Source: Vitis vinifera (Eukaryota > Streptophyta > Magnoliopsida > Vitales > Vitaceae). From it: a DNA stretch of 64,000 nt. Positions 1 through 13,786 of this stretch are shown one piece after another; positions within the stretch are counted from its first letter, which is position 1; every line of letters starts with the position of its first letter. The stretch spans positions 21,641,001-21,705,000 of the forward strand of contig NC_081820.1 in assembly GCF_030704535.1 (NCBI RefSeq), read 5' to 3'. A program made the translations under genes and the position numbers. The notes under the pieces were generated by a model, which was not told the DNA's origin, did not search any database, and worked only from the letters and a program-made list of their open reading frames with translations.

Positions 1-1009
1 TAAAAACATGAACCAAACAGACCCATAGATTGTAAAGTCTGGTTCACTAAATTAACTCGAATCCCTGACTTTAAACTCATGAAAACAATACGACCTTTGT
101 TGTTATTGGATTAAATGATGGTGAGAGATAGCAGTAGGACTAATTAAACTTCATTGCAAAATATTCCAATACCGACCCTCTTCTTCAATCTTCCTTGCTT
201 ACTTGTGGACTGCATCACTGCAAATGACAATATGTCTTTCTTTTATTGATGGATGTTGTGGTGTTCGAACAATCCCTTTACATATTCTCTAGTTTTCGTT
301 CAGTACTTAAGAATCGGGAAAGTAGATATATATAGATAACCATTTTATTCCAATTTCAAAATCTCTACTCTATAGTTTATATTAACCAATTTTAGTGTTC
401 CATACTATCAATTATGACCATGGGCACTCTTTCGGCATTGTTTATGTCCAATCTTGAACTAAATTTATTTGTACTAGAAATTTGTTTTAATGATTTTGTA
501 GCACATATATGCTTTCTCTTTTCTATTTGGTGTATGTGACCTGTTGTGATTAGTCCCGCTTATTGATAGGTACCAATTCAGTGCTAGAGCAGGACCCCAT
601 AACTAAATGCAGAGTCTCAAGAAAACCAATACTGAAACAAAGGTATATGAAGGAGCTCAAGAAAAACCATTGCTGAAACTGGAAGGTACATGTGAGAGTA
701 CAAAAAGGAACTGTCAGGAGGGATCCGAGTACAAAATCTTCACACAAATTATCTACAAACTGAAAACATTCACCATCTGTATGTGTGTTTGTATCTGCAA
801 GTATCAATGTCCTCTCCGTCCTACATATATGCCATTCTGCTTTCTGGATCTTCTCTTTTATCTATGGAAAGAACAAACTCATTGATGGAATCAGAACATT
901 CAATGCATGCTGTGAAGTGATATAAACAAACGTACTATGAAGTAAATCCTGGGAAGATAGATGTCAACATATCATCAGGTGATTTAAGGATGGCTAAATG
1001 GTTTCGTCT
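1..1009. other. 3-prime flank of MSH3, no gene seen
   Basis: This stretch lies downstream of the MSH3 stop codon. The only open frames are under 100 codons, lack family resemblance and overlap each other on both strands. The part nearest 1010 probably contains the MSH3 3-prime UTR, but I could not place a convincing polyadenylation signal close to the stop. Confidence 0.6.
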
Positions 1010-4000
1010 TTACCTGCCTATCAACTCTTTTGCAATGCTTCTAGCATGCTTCAAAAACTGGAGGCTTCTTTCGGGATCAGCATTGCCCAATGCTGATTTC
1101 AAGTCCAAAAAGAACTCCCTGCAAGCATCTTCTTCCAGGCCTATTTGTTCTGCCCTGGAGCAACCAGATTGTATTGAGATGCTCTGTTGTGATCCTTGTA
1201 ACGTCTTTTGTGCTGAACTGTTTTTCACTCTGCTGACAATCATTGCTTCCAATTCTGCAGCCATGACGTTGGCTCGGCGAATACATGAAGAAGGTAGCTG
1301 CAATGCAAGGTAAATCACCTACTTAACTCAAAAAGTGTCAAAATAAAAGTAAGTGAACAAGAAAACTCTCAAAGTCAGAAGGTTCAAACTGAGAACAAAC
1401 CCAACCGTCAAAGCAATATAAACTTCAACTCAGCCTCATCCTCATCCTCATCCTCATACTCTGTACTAAAATATTCCCACCTCATTTGATAAGTTGACTC
1501 TCAAAAGAAAATTTTGCTTTCCCTTTCTTTTTTAATTAAATTCTTGGGTTGGCCACTGTTTGCTTTTGGGTTTTGTCACAGAGAGAGAGAGAGAGAGAGA
1601 GAGAGGCAACTAACCTGTGCAAGCTGTGCAACCTTAAACCCAAAACTTCTCTCTGAAACGCCAGGCACAAGCTTATAAAGGTAGGTGACATCCTCATGAT
1701 CCATAGTTTGAGCATTTTTATCAGATTTTGAGTCTGTTTTATCCGTATCCGTATCCATATCCATAGCTCTCTGTGACATCATATATGAAACATGGTATGC
1801 CCCCACAGAGCCTGGGAATTCATTCTTGACATCAACAATTTTAGGGTAGTGGGTGACAAAGAGGACCATGCATCTCTTATGCTCCAGAAGATAATGCAAT
1901 GTAGCGTAGGCAATTGCTACACCATCATGTGTACTTGTGCCTCTCCCCAGTTCATCGATGATAACCAATGAGCGTGATGTGCAATTGTGGATTATGTGAG
2001 ATGCCTCGCTCAGTTCTTCTAGAAAGGTGCTCCTTCCTTGCTGGATACTGTCAGAGGAGCCCATTCGGGTGTGGATGCCATCTAACACACACAGTTTTGC
2101 TGATGATGCTGGTACAAAGGAACCAACCTAGAGGGTTCAGAGGGCACATTTTTATGAATGGTAGTGAGAGATTCTTTGTCAAAGAATAGCAACAAAAGGA
2201 TAAATTGGTATTTTAAGAGATGATTCAACATTGGAAACTTTGGCCAAACTAAAATTTTCACAAGGAAATTGGTTGGAGAGGGGAATTTGCAAACCAGACA
2301 GAATCATCTAGTTCAAACATCAGTTGGAGATGTGGAAAAAAGAAAGCAAGCAAAAACCAAAGAAATACCTTTCTTGATATGAAAACGTCTATGTAAGTAC
2401 TGAAAATAAATACCTTTAAGACGAGACCCTAATATTTCCAAATACCATAATTGAGTTTCTAGATAAAAAGACGTATGTCAGGGGTTTAACAGCACAAGGA
2501 AAACAAGCAGCAGGGTCATAAGCAAATAAAATGTGGATCATGAGCAAATAATGTCAAGTGCTGGTTCTACCTGGGCCATGATAGCAATGAGAGCCACTTG
2601 GCGAATATAGCAACTCTTTCCACCCATGTTTGGTCCAGTAACAATCTCACAGTACTCTCCGTCTGCATGCAAATTTGTGTCATTTGGGACAAAATTGTCT
2701 TGTAATACTGTCTCCAAAACCTGGTTATAAATAATTGTGTAAGCAGTGAAGAAATAGTCCCCCAAAACAAATAAAAATGTAGTTTCACAATAGATCAATA
2801 ATTGAGAACTTGGAACAGCACTGTATCTTAGAGCTCTAATTTGGCAATATCTAACTAGGTATACATTTTGATTAAGCTGAACACTGATTTCACATAGTCC
2901 ACCAAGCAAAATTTTGGTTTTTTGAGAGAAGCTAATCTGAACCAGCACCACAATACTTGAGCTCTGTCTCGCCTAAAAAATGAGCCCAGGCTTCAGATTC
3001 AAGCTTGAGTTGCTCAGTTTACCAAATAGCTTGAGCAAGCTTCAAATGAACCAAACTCAATTGTCTATTGAGCTACTCATTTCACTTAACAGCCTTATAC
3101 TTACACCATAGTTTTGCCTTAAGTGAAGTATAATAACCAACTTCTAAATCCTCAACTCTATTAAAACATCCAAAGGAACCTAATTAACTCAAGAAGGCAA
3201 ATCATTGAACACGATGGTAATTCAAAAAGCCAAACCTAATTGAGAGGCTTATATGGTGCAATTGGAACAATAACAAAAAATCTGACTATAAAGATACTAA
3301 TATCATCAGAAATTGAAAAAAGAAAATTTATCAATTCAACTGGTCAATACATTCAATAGACTTTATACGAATTTGATATACAAACCGGATGACGACCAGA
3401 ACAAATATGCATCTGAACAGGTTCACTATCACCAACAAAAACTGGACGTACATAATTCTGCAGTGAGAGAAAGGATTATGTAACATCTTAGGAGTTGCAG
3501 GAGACAGTATGATTTAGACTTTAAGTCATATAAAGCATACCTTATTTCTTGACAGAATGGCAAGTGAATGCAGACAATCCAAAGTAGCCAGAGCTTGGAC
3601 AGCAGCTTGGAACTCAGAGAAATATTTATCAAATGCCCTTAGAAAACTGTCCCAAGCACCTCTACATGCAATCATGAGCTCCTCATTTGCCAGAGATAGT
3701 TGATCTAGGGCACTCAATACCTCAGGGGGGTGATACCGAACAGTCTTTTTTGTACTATTTACCTTCACCCAATTTGAAGGTACCTTTACATCTACAGGTA
3801 ACTGCAGTTTAAAGCAATATTTTTACATCCATAAACGAAACCAGTGCCAAAGAAATAGCATATGAATACCTGATTAAGACATCAGCTTCTCAGGGAAATA
3901 AATAAACAAACTAGTAAGCACTGAGGCAGAGTGTAATTGCCAACATGAAGATCAAGGAAGACCTAAGCCCAGTAATAATGAAATATTCATTGTACCAATA

Positions 4001-7000
4001 TGCACATGTGTGCACACACAGTATGAAACCATTCCAAGTGGTCAATGCTGAATCTCAATTAGAAAGCCGCCAACAATTTCATGAAAATTGGGGCATTAAC
4101 ATAATCCAAAACCTACTTTGACAAAAATATGTGTGCAGTCAGGATGAACTGTATGGAGGGTACATTCTAAATGCTAATAGGTTATTAAATACACCAAAAA
4201 AAAGTCGCAATTATTAACCAGGAGTAAAAAGGAAGGGTAAATAAAAAAAGGAAAGAGAAGGACTGAAAATCAGTCCTTCAGTTTTCCCACATTAAGCTTC
4301 TACAGGACAGAACTAAAACGCTTCCTACTCAATACTCAAACAATTGTTAACTTCAAATAAATCTGATAAAGCAAGGGCTGAAAGACAAGAGGCTTAAAAT
4401 TGTAAATCAAAGGAAAAAAGTGACTAATATCTAGCAGATCAAATAGCATTAAAATTATTAGAATACTTTGTTATCTGGCGAGGTACATATATAAGTTCTC
4501 GCAAAATTTGTTTCGCTGAACTACCTCTATCAAATGTGTGGTCCCAGAAACACTCATGAATTCCAAATTGTTCATTCGAAGCTGCTTCCGATACAATCCA
4601 ATTAATAAATCCAATTTCTCCTTTGCTGATTGAACCAGTGACCTTGCTTTAGCAACCTGTGCATAAATGAGGTGTTGAAGTACAAAACAGAGACTAGAAA
4701 ATATATGAAGACAGTAAAGCATCACATTCACAATATGGAACACAAATTGAGAAGATGAACATTTCATACAAACCTCTGGGAATTGGCCACTTGAAATAAT
4801 GAATAAGTTAGGTAAATCCCCTTTATCAGCTGCTTCTTTGTTTAGGGTGGACAATAGTTTTGCAGCATTCCCAATTATACCAGATGATGAAGCTGTCAAA
4901 ATCAACTTTCTTAACAAAACAGAGCGCACACTCCTTGATTGTCCCTTCTCATCAACATCTTTCTCTTCAATGTGAAGTCGCTGAAGTTGTTTCCCAGCAA
5001 ATAAAATAGCTTGCGTGACTGAAATGAACTGTACCATCCAATCATTGTCAGCATGCAGTAATAAATGTGCTGTCAAGAAATGTAATTTTGTACAAATGGC
5101 TCCAGAATGCTGCAGCTAAGAGGCATTTTAGGAGCAGCTTATTTAAAAATAATAAGAATTCAACTAATTAAGAATTATAACTCTAAGGTGGAGGTGGATC
5201 CAAGAATTCTAGGTTACTCTAAAAGTTGTTTTGATGATCAATAGCTTCCTCATACAGCAAACAGACCATGACTAATTCAGTCAGTCATAATGACCTTATC
5301 ATTTCAGTATGGATTTCAAGTCTGTTAAGATAGCACCAAGAAAACCTACATAGTAAGGATCACTATAAATAAGACCTTCTAAGAACCAAGTGTTAATTAT
5401 ATACAGATAAGAAAGTCAAACACCAGAATAAGGCATTTATTTACCTCAGATGCAGTGGCTGTCCGGTGGAAAATTCTTGTTAGTCCACGTTGAATATCTG
5501 GTGACCTTCCTAAAGTTGTTAAAACTGAAGAAAGCAAATAATTAACCTCAGGTTGTACATATGTGACATCAGAGTCTCCCTCATCAATCCCACCAAAATT
5601 TTGCGATGCTTTGCAAGAACCCATGGACATCACAATCTCAGAAACAGCATCAAGACGAGCAGATATCATGTTGCTATCACATAAAGGGTGAGATACCTGT
5701 GCCATGCAGTATAACTCAAAAATCAAATTCACGAAAATGAAGACCAAAATTGCAAGAGCAATATCTCATACCCAGTGCCTAAGAAGTCTCGAACCAAATA
5801 TGGTAAGAGTGTGGTTCATGGTATGCAACAAGGAGCCAGACTCAGATCCATCAGAGTGATTATTTAGAACCTAAAAGCATTTAACCATTTGGTTAGTGTC
5901 AAAACAAGAACAAAATTTTGAAATGTGTTAAAGAACAAAATATCAATTCAAATCACCTTTTTAATTACATGGAATAAGTGTGAAAATGTCCTAAGCTTCA
6001 AAACACAAAATTTGATAATCTATGCTGAATTTTTTTTCACTAGTCATCATCCATTGGTTCAAGTTGATGCCCAGAAATAGATATGGTTATATTCACAAAC
6101 CCAAACACATTACTTATGTCATTCACAGTACATGTAGAATAGTACAGAACTTAAAATGTAACTAGTGAGCTTAAAAAATGTCCAACTAATAACATTTCAG
6201 AAATACATATTAACAGTGTCAATTACCTCTAATTGTTGAAGTGCATTCGCCGAAAGGGTCATCTCCATGTTGCTTGAAAAGGGCCGAAACGAAGCTCCCA
6301 TACACAGAATTCTTTCCAAACCAAATTGTTTCAAATGGCGAATGGTTAAGGCCAGTGCTTGAACAGCCAAATCTGGCATGCTCATAATTCCCTTAAAAAC
6401 CAAAAAAGAGACAGTAAAATAAAAAGGTAAATCATTCATAAAAACCATTCATTATCCTCCACCCACCCCATCCAAATAAATAGATAAATAAATAAGTAAA
6501 AGAAAAAAAATCATATTATTAAAGAGTGGAGAGTAGATAACAAGCAACAGGTTTTATAAACTAGAAAATTATAACTCTATAACATTTTAATCTAGCCTTT
6601 TTTTGTATAGGAATTCGGTAACATTTTAACAGGAAAGAAGGCACAAAGGCATTTTTGAGATAATTGACCACCCGATGATTAAGCAATTCATGAAACCAAG
6701 GCTATACCAGAACCATAATGAACACTTACAAATTTCACATAAGAGGTGGTTGGTGGCTAAAATGAAAATATATGTCCAAAGAAGCAGCAATTCATACTGT
6801 TTCGTTCCTGACACGAGAAAGTCAACAAACACTATACCTCAATTGCCAGGCAATGATTTTCCTGTTCCATCACTTCTGTGTTGTCCACTTGATGATCAGC
6901 TCTACTATTTTCACTTAAGTTCTCATATAAAGACATAACTTCAGCAAGTGCTCCACCATCACTGAAGCAATCTCTTGAGGTACGCTCCACACGAACATTT

Positions 7001-9956
7001 GATGCAGGTCCAGCATAGGCTAATAGCAACTAGGAATAAACCATCATATAGTCATATCAATACAAATTCAAGTAGCCAAATATCAAAATTGGATGCAATC
7101 ATTTTATAGGACGTGAGCATGAAGAAATGATTTTAAATAATATTTTTGTTTCTAAATGGCATAAAGGACATCACCACCATTCTTATTGAAGAGGGTTTCC
7201 AAACGGATAATAAAGCAAAGATGGAATGCACCAAATACAATAAATAATAAGAAAAAGCAAAGGGTAGATCAAAGGTATTTCTAAAGCACACCTCTGAAAT
7301 CCAAGTAATGACATTTTGGTTGTCTCATACCAGAAGATGTACTGGCTAAGGAAGTTGTATGGTCACTCAAGTAGAGCAAGGTTTATGGGTGGTTGCTGCT
7401 GAAATCTTATAAGGAGACACTGACAGGGACCAAAATCAGGTATGGCTTAATTTTGTATTTAGTATATGTCTAAAACTTGATTATAAAACCTATAGAACTT
7501 TTCCTTCACTTGCTGTTGGACAATGTCTGCTATAAGTAAAAGTTGCCTTCTCAATGGATTGAAAAAGAGGCATTCTAGGAAGTAACATAACAGGACAAAA
7601 GCTTAAAACCCCAAAAGAAAGTCCTATTGTTTGCACTCTCATTAAGTCAAAATTTCCATACCACAATTTCTTAGCAAACCCATCACTCAAACAAAAACTG
7701 TTCAGAAAAGCAAATTTCCTATTCCCCACCCTCCAACAATAAGATAAACCCAATAATTACCACAACCTGCTGATTCTAATGCCTAACCATTGACCTAAAA
7801 AAAAAACCCTCTATGGATATGTACTCATAACTAGATATGGAGAAGGGGGATTCTGTAGGCTTTTGCTCAAATAAGATAAGGGGCATTATAACTATTTATT
7901 ATGCATGTTCAGACCCAACACAGATATGAATCACAAAAAATTCTATTAGAACAAGTGTCCAAGTTAGAGCGCAAAAATTATGTGGAAATAGATTCTCTAG
8001 GGTAAAGGAAAGCCTAGATCAATAAAACTGACAAGACTGAACAAGGATTTTTGCTTGATCCCGGTTTTCCTTGTGAGAGATTTAGACAAAAGAGAACCCA
8101 TCAGTGTAACTGAGAATTAGACTGGCAAGAAGTGTCTTGATATTGTACCGTACTGAACGTAGAAATTAGAAAATGACACATATAAATCCATTCTAACTTT
8201 CTCTTTTGTGTAATATGATTCAAATATAAGTTTCAAATTTTCCTTATATTTATCTGTATCTTATTGAAATCATCTATTTTGACATTATGAACAAGATGCC
8301 TACAGAAAGCTGTTGAATAAGCCATCTGTAAATAACCAGCATCTTTCAAGTTAATAACCAGACTAAATTTAAAAGCCAGTATTCCATATCACACGCTAAA
8401 TATCAGTTGATAAGTTCTATTCCAAGGATGAAACAGTTAAAGAGAACATTGTATATGAAAGAATTACATTTTCGAAATTATTTCAATAAAAGCAAATGGA
8501 TTCCCCATTACCACTTATGTTTAATAACAATTAAATTGAATCCGCACTGCAGTTCTAGCATAATTAATTTGAATAAGTCTGGTTTGGATTTCAAAATTAT
8601 GAACTCTTCCCTTTTTTTTTCATTATAAGGAATAAGTTGAATAACTAAGAATGCTTGCCAATAGTTTTATTTATTTGCCTTTAAGAAAAAGATCAAACCT
8701 TTAAGAACATCCAGATGAAACAATGATGGTCCTGCACCCTTTTGAAGTAGAACCAAAGTAGATTTCCATTTATACAAATAATTAATCATGGAGTTCAATG
8801 TGCTATATAGAAGGGAGCCTTGAAGGAATAATAATTTGATTTCTATAAATAGAAATGACCAATAATGGAGTTCAATGGAATTACATAGAAGTCTTATATA
8901 GATAAAAACACAAAAGGAACGACACGATAAACGCATATGAAAAAGTAAATATCTCCCACTTCTGCTAAGACACCAAATGACACTGTAACTAAAATCTACC
9001 TTCTCTGTTTGTTTAGAGAGCGGGTATCCAAGAAGCAATTCAGCAGGAGACATGCTCAAAATCACAGCCTCAAGCCCAGCCCTCATAAAATTATCATTGA
9101 ACTTCCCATGAACAACATCCCCCGTTGATACTTCAACTGCAACAATCCCAATTCTCACATCAAACCCACCCCCAACACCACAATCTTTACTATTTTCTAC
9201 ACTAATCCCTTTCTCAACTACACAAACCAAGTAATTATTATAAGACCCACATTCCTCTTCCCCACCTCCCACGTCCTCTGCTGCCTCCAACGTCGCCTTC
9301 GTGTACAATGCCGATAAACCCCGGCAAAAGGGTCCCAGTTTATTCGAACCATGCGCCTTAATGGCTGCAGTTTCGGTCTGCTTAACAACACCTACCTTAA
9401 ACCCTGCACTGACAAGCCTCCTCACATGGACATTTAATCGAAAAGTTGGTATGCTAGCAGTCAAGAAATTGTGATCAACATGAGCATAAATGCCCAACAC
9501 CCTAGCTGCAATCTCAGCATCCTCACCAAAGAATCTATACCTATACCCAACTTCTACCATCAATAGAACATCTGGGTATTTTTGCTTTAGGTCCACGACT
9601 TGTTGCTCCAGTGGAGTGTACTTGGTGGTTGGAAGTGGGAGCTTTGTGGGTGTTGAGGAAGAAGGCTGAAGAAGCTTCTGTACGAACTTTTGGTGGAGAG
9701 AGGGGTCAATGGGGTGAGAGATTTTGGGGGCTTTGGGGGGTTTGGTGGAGGGGGACACGTGGGAGGAAGGAAGGCGTTTGGAAGGAGAGAAAGTGACAGT
9801 GGTGGAGATTTTCGGTGGAGGGGTTGGTGGGTTTGGGAGCGAAGATGGAGATGGAGATGGTGATGGTGATGATGGTATTGAAGATGAAGATGATGAAGGG
9901 GCTTTAGGTTTGGGAGCGAAGAAACGGGAGATCACCTGCTGTTTCTGCTTTCCCAT
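1010..9956 (-). CDS. MSH3: DNA mismatch repair protein MSH3 (MutS homolog 3), 12 exons, 1111 aa
   Basis: MSH3 pairs with MSH2 to form MutS-beta, which binds insertion/deletion loops in nuclear DNA and recruits the MutL machinery. Exons read by eye: 9956-9000, 7029-6838, 6391-6227, 5870-5772, 5696-5445, 5028-4774, 4656-4525, 3801-3541, 3457-3386, 2720-2571, 2127-1615, 1297-1010. All have GT..AG borders and all are multiples of three, giving 1111 aa (family about 1080). Residues 6-13 (QQVISRFF) form a PCNA-binding PIP box. A Ser/Pro-rich linker follows, then MutS domain I (about 113-230). The ATPase has Walker A GPNMGGKS at 824-831 and Walker B with the MutS signature ([11 protein letters not shown]) at about 901-911. 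The ATG at 9956 is supported by the conserved start MGKQKQQ. No frameshift or premature stop was found. The first intron is about 2 kb. An acidic loop (about residues 960-985) looks longer than I recall for the family. Confidence 0.96.
1581..1605. repeat. (GA)12 microsatellite in MSH3 intron 11
   Basis: An uninterrupted GA dinucleotide run begins about 9 bases past the 5-prime splice site of MSH3 exon 11. In transcript sense it is a CT run close to the donor. Confidence 0.95.
1741..1764. repeat. In-frame hexanucleotide repeat inside MSH3 exon 11
   Basis: Four degenerate copies of a six-base unit (atccgt/atccat on the plus strand) encode an alternating Met/Thr-Asp tract (MDMDTDTD). They lie in the acidic loop just before the conserved DVTYLYKL segment. 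The unit length keeps the frame, so copy-number change would only lengthen or shorten the loop. Confidence 0.85.
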
Positions 9957-10124
9957 AGCGTGGTGGTGTCTTCTTCGATTGTTTCAGTTCTCATGCGGTT
10001 TGACGATTGTAGTATTTCAAAGTATCGCAAGTGGAGAGCGCCAATACCTCAGTATGATGAAAACTTTTTAGGTTGACATAAAAATTATACTTAAAAGTAT
10101 GAAAGTGGAAATCAAATATTAAAA
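9957..10124 (-). promoter_or_regulatory. MSH3 5-prime flank / proximal promoter, cut short by a MITE
   Basis: Only 168 bp separate the MSH3 ATG from the left target-site duplication and end of the 10125-10772 MITE. The 5-prime UTR and core promoter must either fit here or extend into the element. I see no clear TATA box. Confidence 0.5.
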
Positions 10125-10772
10125 GGGAGAATTATTTTTGGGGTAGATGGACCCAAATTAATAAAAGATTTATATAACTCTTTAAATTGAGTTAAAGAAT
10201 ATAAAATAGTAAAGGATAAATATACCTTTAAGAACACATATAAAATATTTTATAAAATTAAGTTAAATAATTTTTTTTCAAAAATACTAAATTAAATAAA
10301 AGTAGTTTTCAAAAATATTAAATTAAATAATTTTTTTTCAAAAATATTAAATTAATTTTTTTTCAAAAATATTAAATTAAATTAAAGTATTTAAAAAAAT
10401 ATTAAATTAAATATTTTTTAAATATTAAATTAAATAAATTTATTTTTAAAAAATATTAAATTAAATAAATTTTTTTTAAAAAAATATTAAATTAAATAAA
10501 TTTATTTAAAAAAATATTAAATTAAATAAAAGTATTTTAAAAAATATTAAATTACATAAAAGTATTTTTTAAAAATATTAAATTAAATAAAAGTATTTTT
10601 GAAAAATATTATTTTTTTTCTCAAAATCAACAAAGGGCATTTTTGGAAATACTGAAGGATGATATCCTTAACTCAATTTTCATACTTTCATTGGGTCTTG
10701 GGCTCAATTTGAAGAGTTATATGAACATTTTGTTAGTTTGGGAGTCCATCTACCCCAAAACATAATTCTCCC
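10125..10772. mobile_element. Mutator-type MITE (648 bp) with 9-bp target-site duplication
   Basis: The two ends are inverted copies beginning GGGAGAATTAT and carrying GGGGTAGATGGAC. Similarity between the ends continues inward for roughly 80 bp. The element is flanked by a perfect 9-bp direct repeat, atattaaaa, at 10116-10124 and 10773-10781. A 9-bp duplication is the hallmark of Mutator-like transposition. No coding capacity is seen. Most of the interior is an AT-rich tandem array. Confidence 0.85.
10240..10615. repeat. AT-rich minisatellite inside the MITE
   Basis: About ten to twelve imperfect copies of a roughly 30-bp unit built around aaatattaaattaaata separated by T- or A-rich spacers. 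Unit length varies, so this is a degenerate array expanded within the element. Confidence 0.8.
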
Positions 10773-12665
10773 ATATTAAAATTGGGATTAAAAGATATAA
10801 ATAATACAATATTAAAAAATATATATATATATTAAATATTCAAGTTAAAGGTAAGATAACATTTTTCACGTTACATTTTTTAATTATTTTTAGTTATTTT
10901 TCGAAGACCATTTTAAAAAATAATTATATAAACATGTAAAATAATTAAAAATAAAACATCAAATATATAAATTATTTTTAAAACATATTAAAAAACATTA
11001 AAAATATGTTTAAAATATTTTAAGTTTTAAAATAGACTTTTATTGTATAAAACATTATAAAACGGTTTTTTTTTTTAAAATATACTCAATAACTATTTTT
11101 AAAAATAGTTATAAATAGAACCTAAACTTTTCGTAAACAATACTTATTACTTGAAAATAATTAAATCTAACATACCGATTATGCATACTATGGATCACAT
11201 TGGGAAAGTTTTTTTATTTTTAAATATGTAACTTTTTTATAATTTAAAATTAATGAGTTTTCAAAGTTTCAAAGTAGTTTTTGACTTGGGATAAATCAAA
11301 TAATAAGATTTGAAATTATTTTTATTTATTTATTTATTTTTACTTTCTTTAACAGTTTTTAGGCTATAAACAGCCTTATAGGGCTTTCTTGTAACATATT
11401 ATTGGATGGCTTAAATAGCTTGTTAATTTTATTACCTTATCATCGATAACATGATTTGAAAAAATAAAAAAGGATGAGGAGTCTCTTATTTCAAACCGGG
11501 GTTTTTGTTTTTGCTTTCCAATTTTTGTTTTGTTTTATTTTAATTTTTATGAAGCGCCTATATATGGGTTTGAAGGGTGTCATTTCATGCTCCATGTAGG
11601 CATGAGCCCTGATAGGAGGCTTTGTGGACAAATTTCACATGATTTTTTCATAAAACTATTTATTAAAGCATGACATTTTAAAAACAATTTTTGAATTTAT
11701 CACACTTTTTATAACATTAATTGAAAATTATTATAAATCCTAAAATTTATCTAAAATTTATTTTTATGCTTAGTTTTGAGTTTAATTTTGTCCTTAAATT
11801 TAAATATCGTTTATATCTTAATTTTCTTATCCACTCACACCTTTTTAAGTTGTTTCTATTTTTATTTTTTTCTTTTCTCCTCTCTCTTCCCGTTACAACT
11901 TTCTCTCCACCCCATTCTCCCCCCACCCCCACCCCTACCCCTCTATCCTTCCTTTTCATTTTCTTTTTCTCCACCTCATTTTTTTTTGTCTTCCTTTCCA
12001 TTTTCCTCCCCTACCCTCTCTCCCCATCCCCAGCTCAGACTGCCACAGGACCACACCCCTTTCCCCTCTTCATTTTCCTCTCTTTTTTTTTTTTTTTCTC
12101 TTTTGTTTCTTCTTTTCCTCTTCCCCACACCCATTTCTTCCCTCACCCAAAAAGCCATCCAATCTCACCGCCGCCCGTAGCACCGTCGACGCCACTGCCG
12201 CCCGGCGACGTAACTGCCGGCTGGCAACCCCCCTTCCACCCATCTCACATTTCCCCATTTTCTTCAAATTTATGTGAGTTTATTTTTTTATTTTATTTTA
12301 TTATTATTATTATTATTATTTAATTTTTACAGTAATTTATTATTGATTATTAAGATTGTTTGTTTGAGCTAATTTATATTATTTTTGGGTTTGCGTTTAC
12401 TTGGGGGTATTATTTCTAAGCTTTGGGTTAAGTTTAGATAGTTTGGAACCTTGTATTTTGATTCGGGTCTTGTTTGTTAATGTATGTTTTATTTAGATTT
12501 AGTAATAATTGGATTTTGGATTTGATTTGCATGTTAAATTAGGTTTGGATCATGGGTATTAAATTTAGGTTTAATTAAATTTATTTTGTTTTATGATATT
12601 TCGGGCTTGACTAAATTGCGTGATTATTGGATAAGGATATTCAAATGAGAGATATTTTTGTTGGG
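10773..12665. other. Intergenic DNA: AT-rich repeat remnant and pyrimidine-rich tract
   Basis: 10,860-11,130 resembles the MITE interiors near 24.2 and 59.6 kb and looks like a decayed relative. About 11,860-12,130 is strongly C/T-rich on the plus strand. A short GC-rich core (about 12,165-12,240, rich in ccgcc) and a TTA-repeat tail near 12,300 follow. The 200-codon open frame over the C/T tract is low-complexity Phe/Ser/Pro read-through. It might be an LTR or promoter remnant, but nothing diagnostic is visible. Confidence 0.4.
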
Positions 12666-13410
12666 TATATTAATTAATTTGGATTTTTTTCATTTGTAAA
12701 ATTTATTGGACCAATTTAAAATTTGAACTTGAGCTTGAATAATTATTTTGGGCTCCGCATATTTCTGGATATTTACATCTGAGCTCATTTTTGTTTTACA
12801 TGGATTGCACGGATTGCACGGATATGTCACAAGAACCAAATTTCATGGAAGAAAATAAGGTTTACGAAAGTTGTAAATGGGGCATTGAGCTTGTTGTAGG
12901 CTTGTCAAGGTACATATTTTATTTCCTTATTTCTATTTAATTTAATTTTTATTAGTTCATGTAAATATTTTGATGTATATAGGTGCATGCTGAATTGAAT
13001 AGTTGATAACTTAAAATTTTTGTTTTAATAAAAGGAATAGTTAGCAATTACATTTTAATAAAAACAATAGTTTAGAAAATATTATTTTTAATAAAAGAAA
13101 GTTTTTTTTTCTATAAAATTTCAAAAAAATGTTTTTAGGAAAATCCAGAAAATTATTTTTAATAAAATTCAAAAAATTGTTTTTACCAACTATTGTTTGG
13201 AAATTTATTTGTTTAATAAAATTTGTCTAAAAAATTGTTTTGTAAATAAAAATTGTCCCAAAAAGTGATTTTTAAATAAATTATGTTTCCTTAGTTAGAA
13301 TTAGAATGAGATTAAAAGTATTTTTTATAAATAGAGATTTTAAATATTTTTTTTTATGAGATTAGGATGAGAGTCTTTTGCAAATTGAAGTTGTAGAAAT
13401 CATTTTTATT

Positions 13411-13786
13411 GATAAAGTTGGGTTGAAAATATTTTTGTAAATAAAATTTGTAAAGAAATTAATTCCTTTGTAAATAAAATCAAATTAAAATACTTTTGCA
13501 AATAAAGTTTTAAAATTTCATTCTTTTTATGGTAAAAGTAAAATCTTTTTATTGCAAAATTGAAAATTTTGTAATAAATTTTTTTTATAATTTTTATTGA
13601 TAAAGTTGGGTTGAAAATATTTTTGTAAATAAAATTTGTAAAGAAATTAATTCCTTTGTAAATAAAATCAAATTAAAATACTTTTGCAAATAAAGTTTTA
13701 AAATTTCATTCTTTTTATGGTAAAAGTAAAATCTTTTTATTGCAAAATTGAAAATTTTGTAATAAATTTTTTTTATACTTTTTTTA
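13411..13786. repeat. 188-bp tandem direct repeat, two copies (unit 1)
   Basis: Copies start at about 13,411 and 13,599 and are nearly identical. The same two-copy structure with the same period is present in unit 2 at about 35,775 and 35,963, so the small duplication predates the large one. Confidence 0.85.

Noticed and set aside
9611..10071. Plus-strand open frames over MSH3 exon 1
   Set aside because: Antisense shadows of a high-GC coding exon. The minus strand is clearly MSH3.
11721..12323. 200-codon plus-strand open frame and its overlaps
   Set aside because: Low-complexity Phe/Ser/Pro translation of a C/T-rich tract, with competing long frames on both strands.
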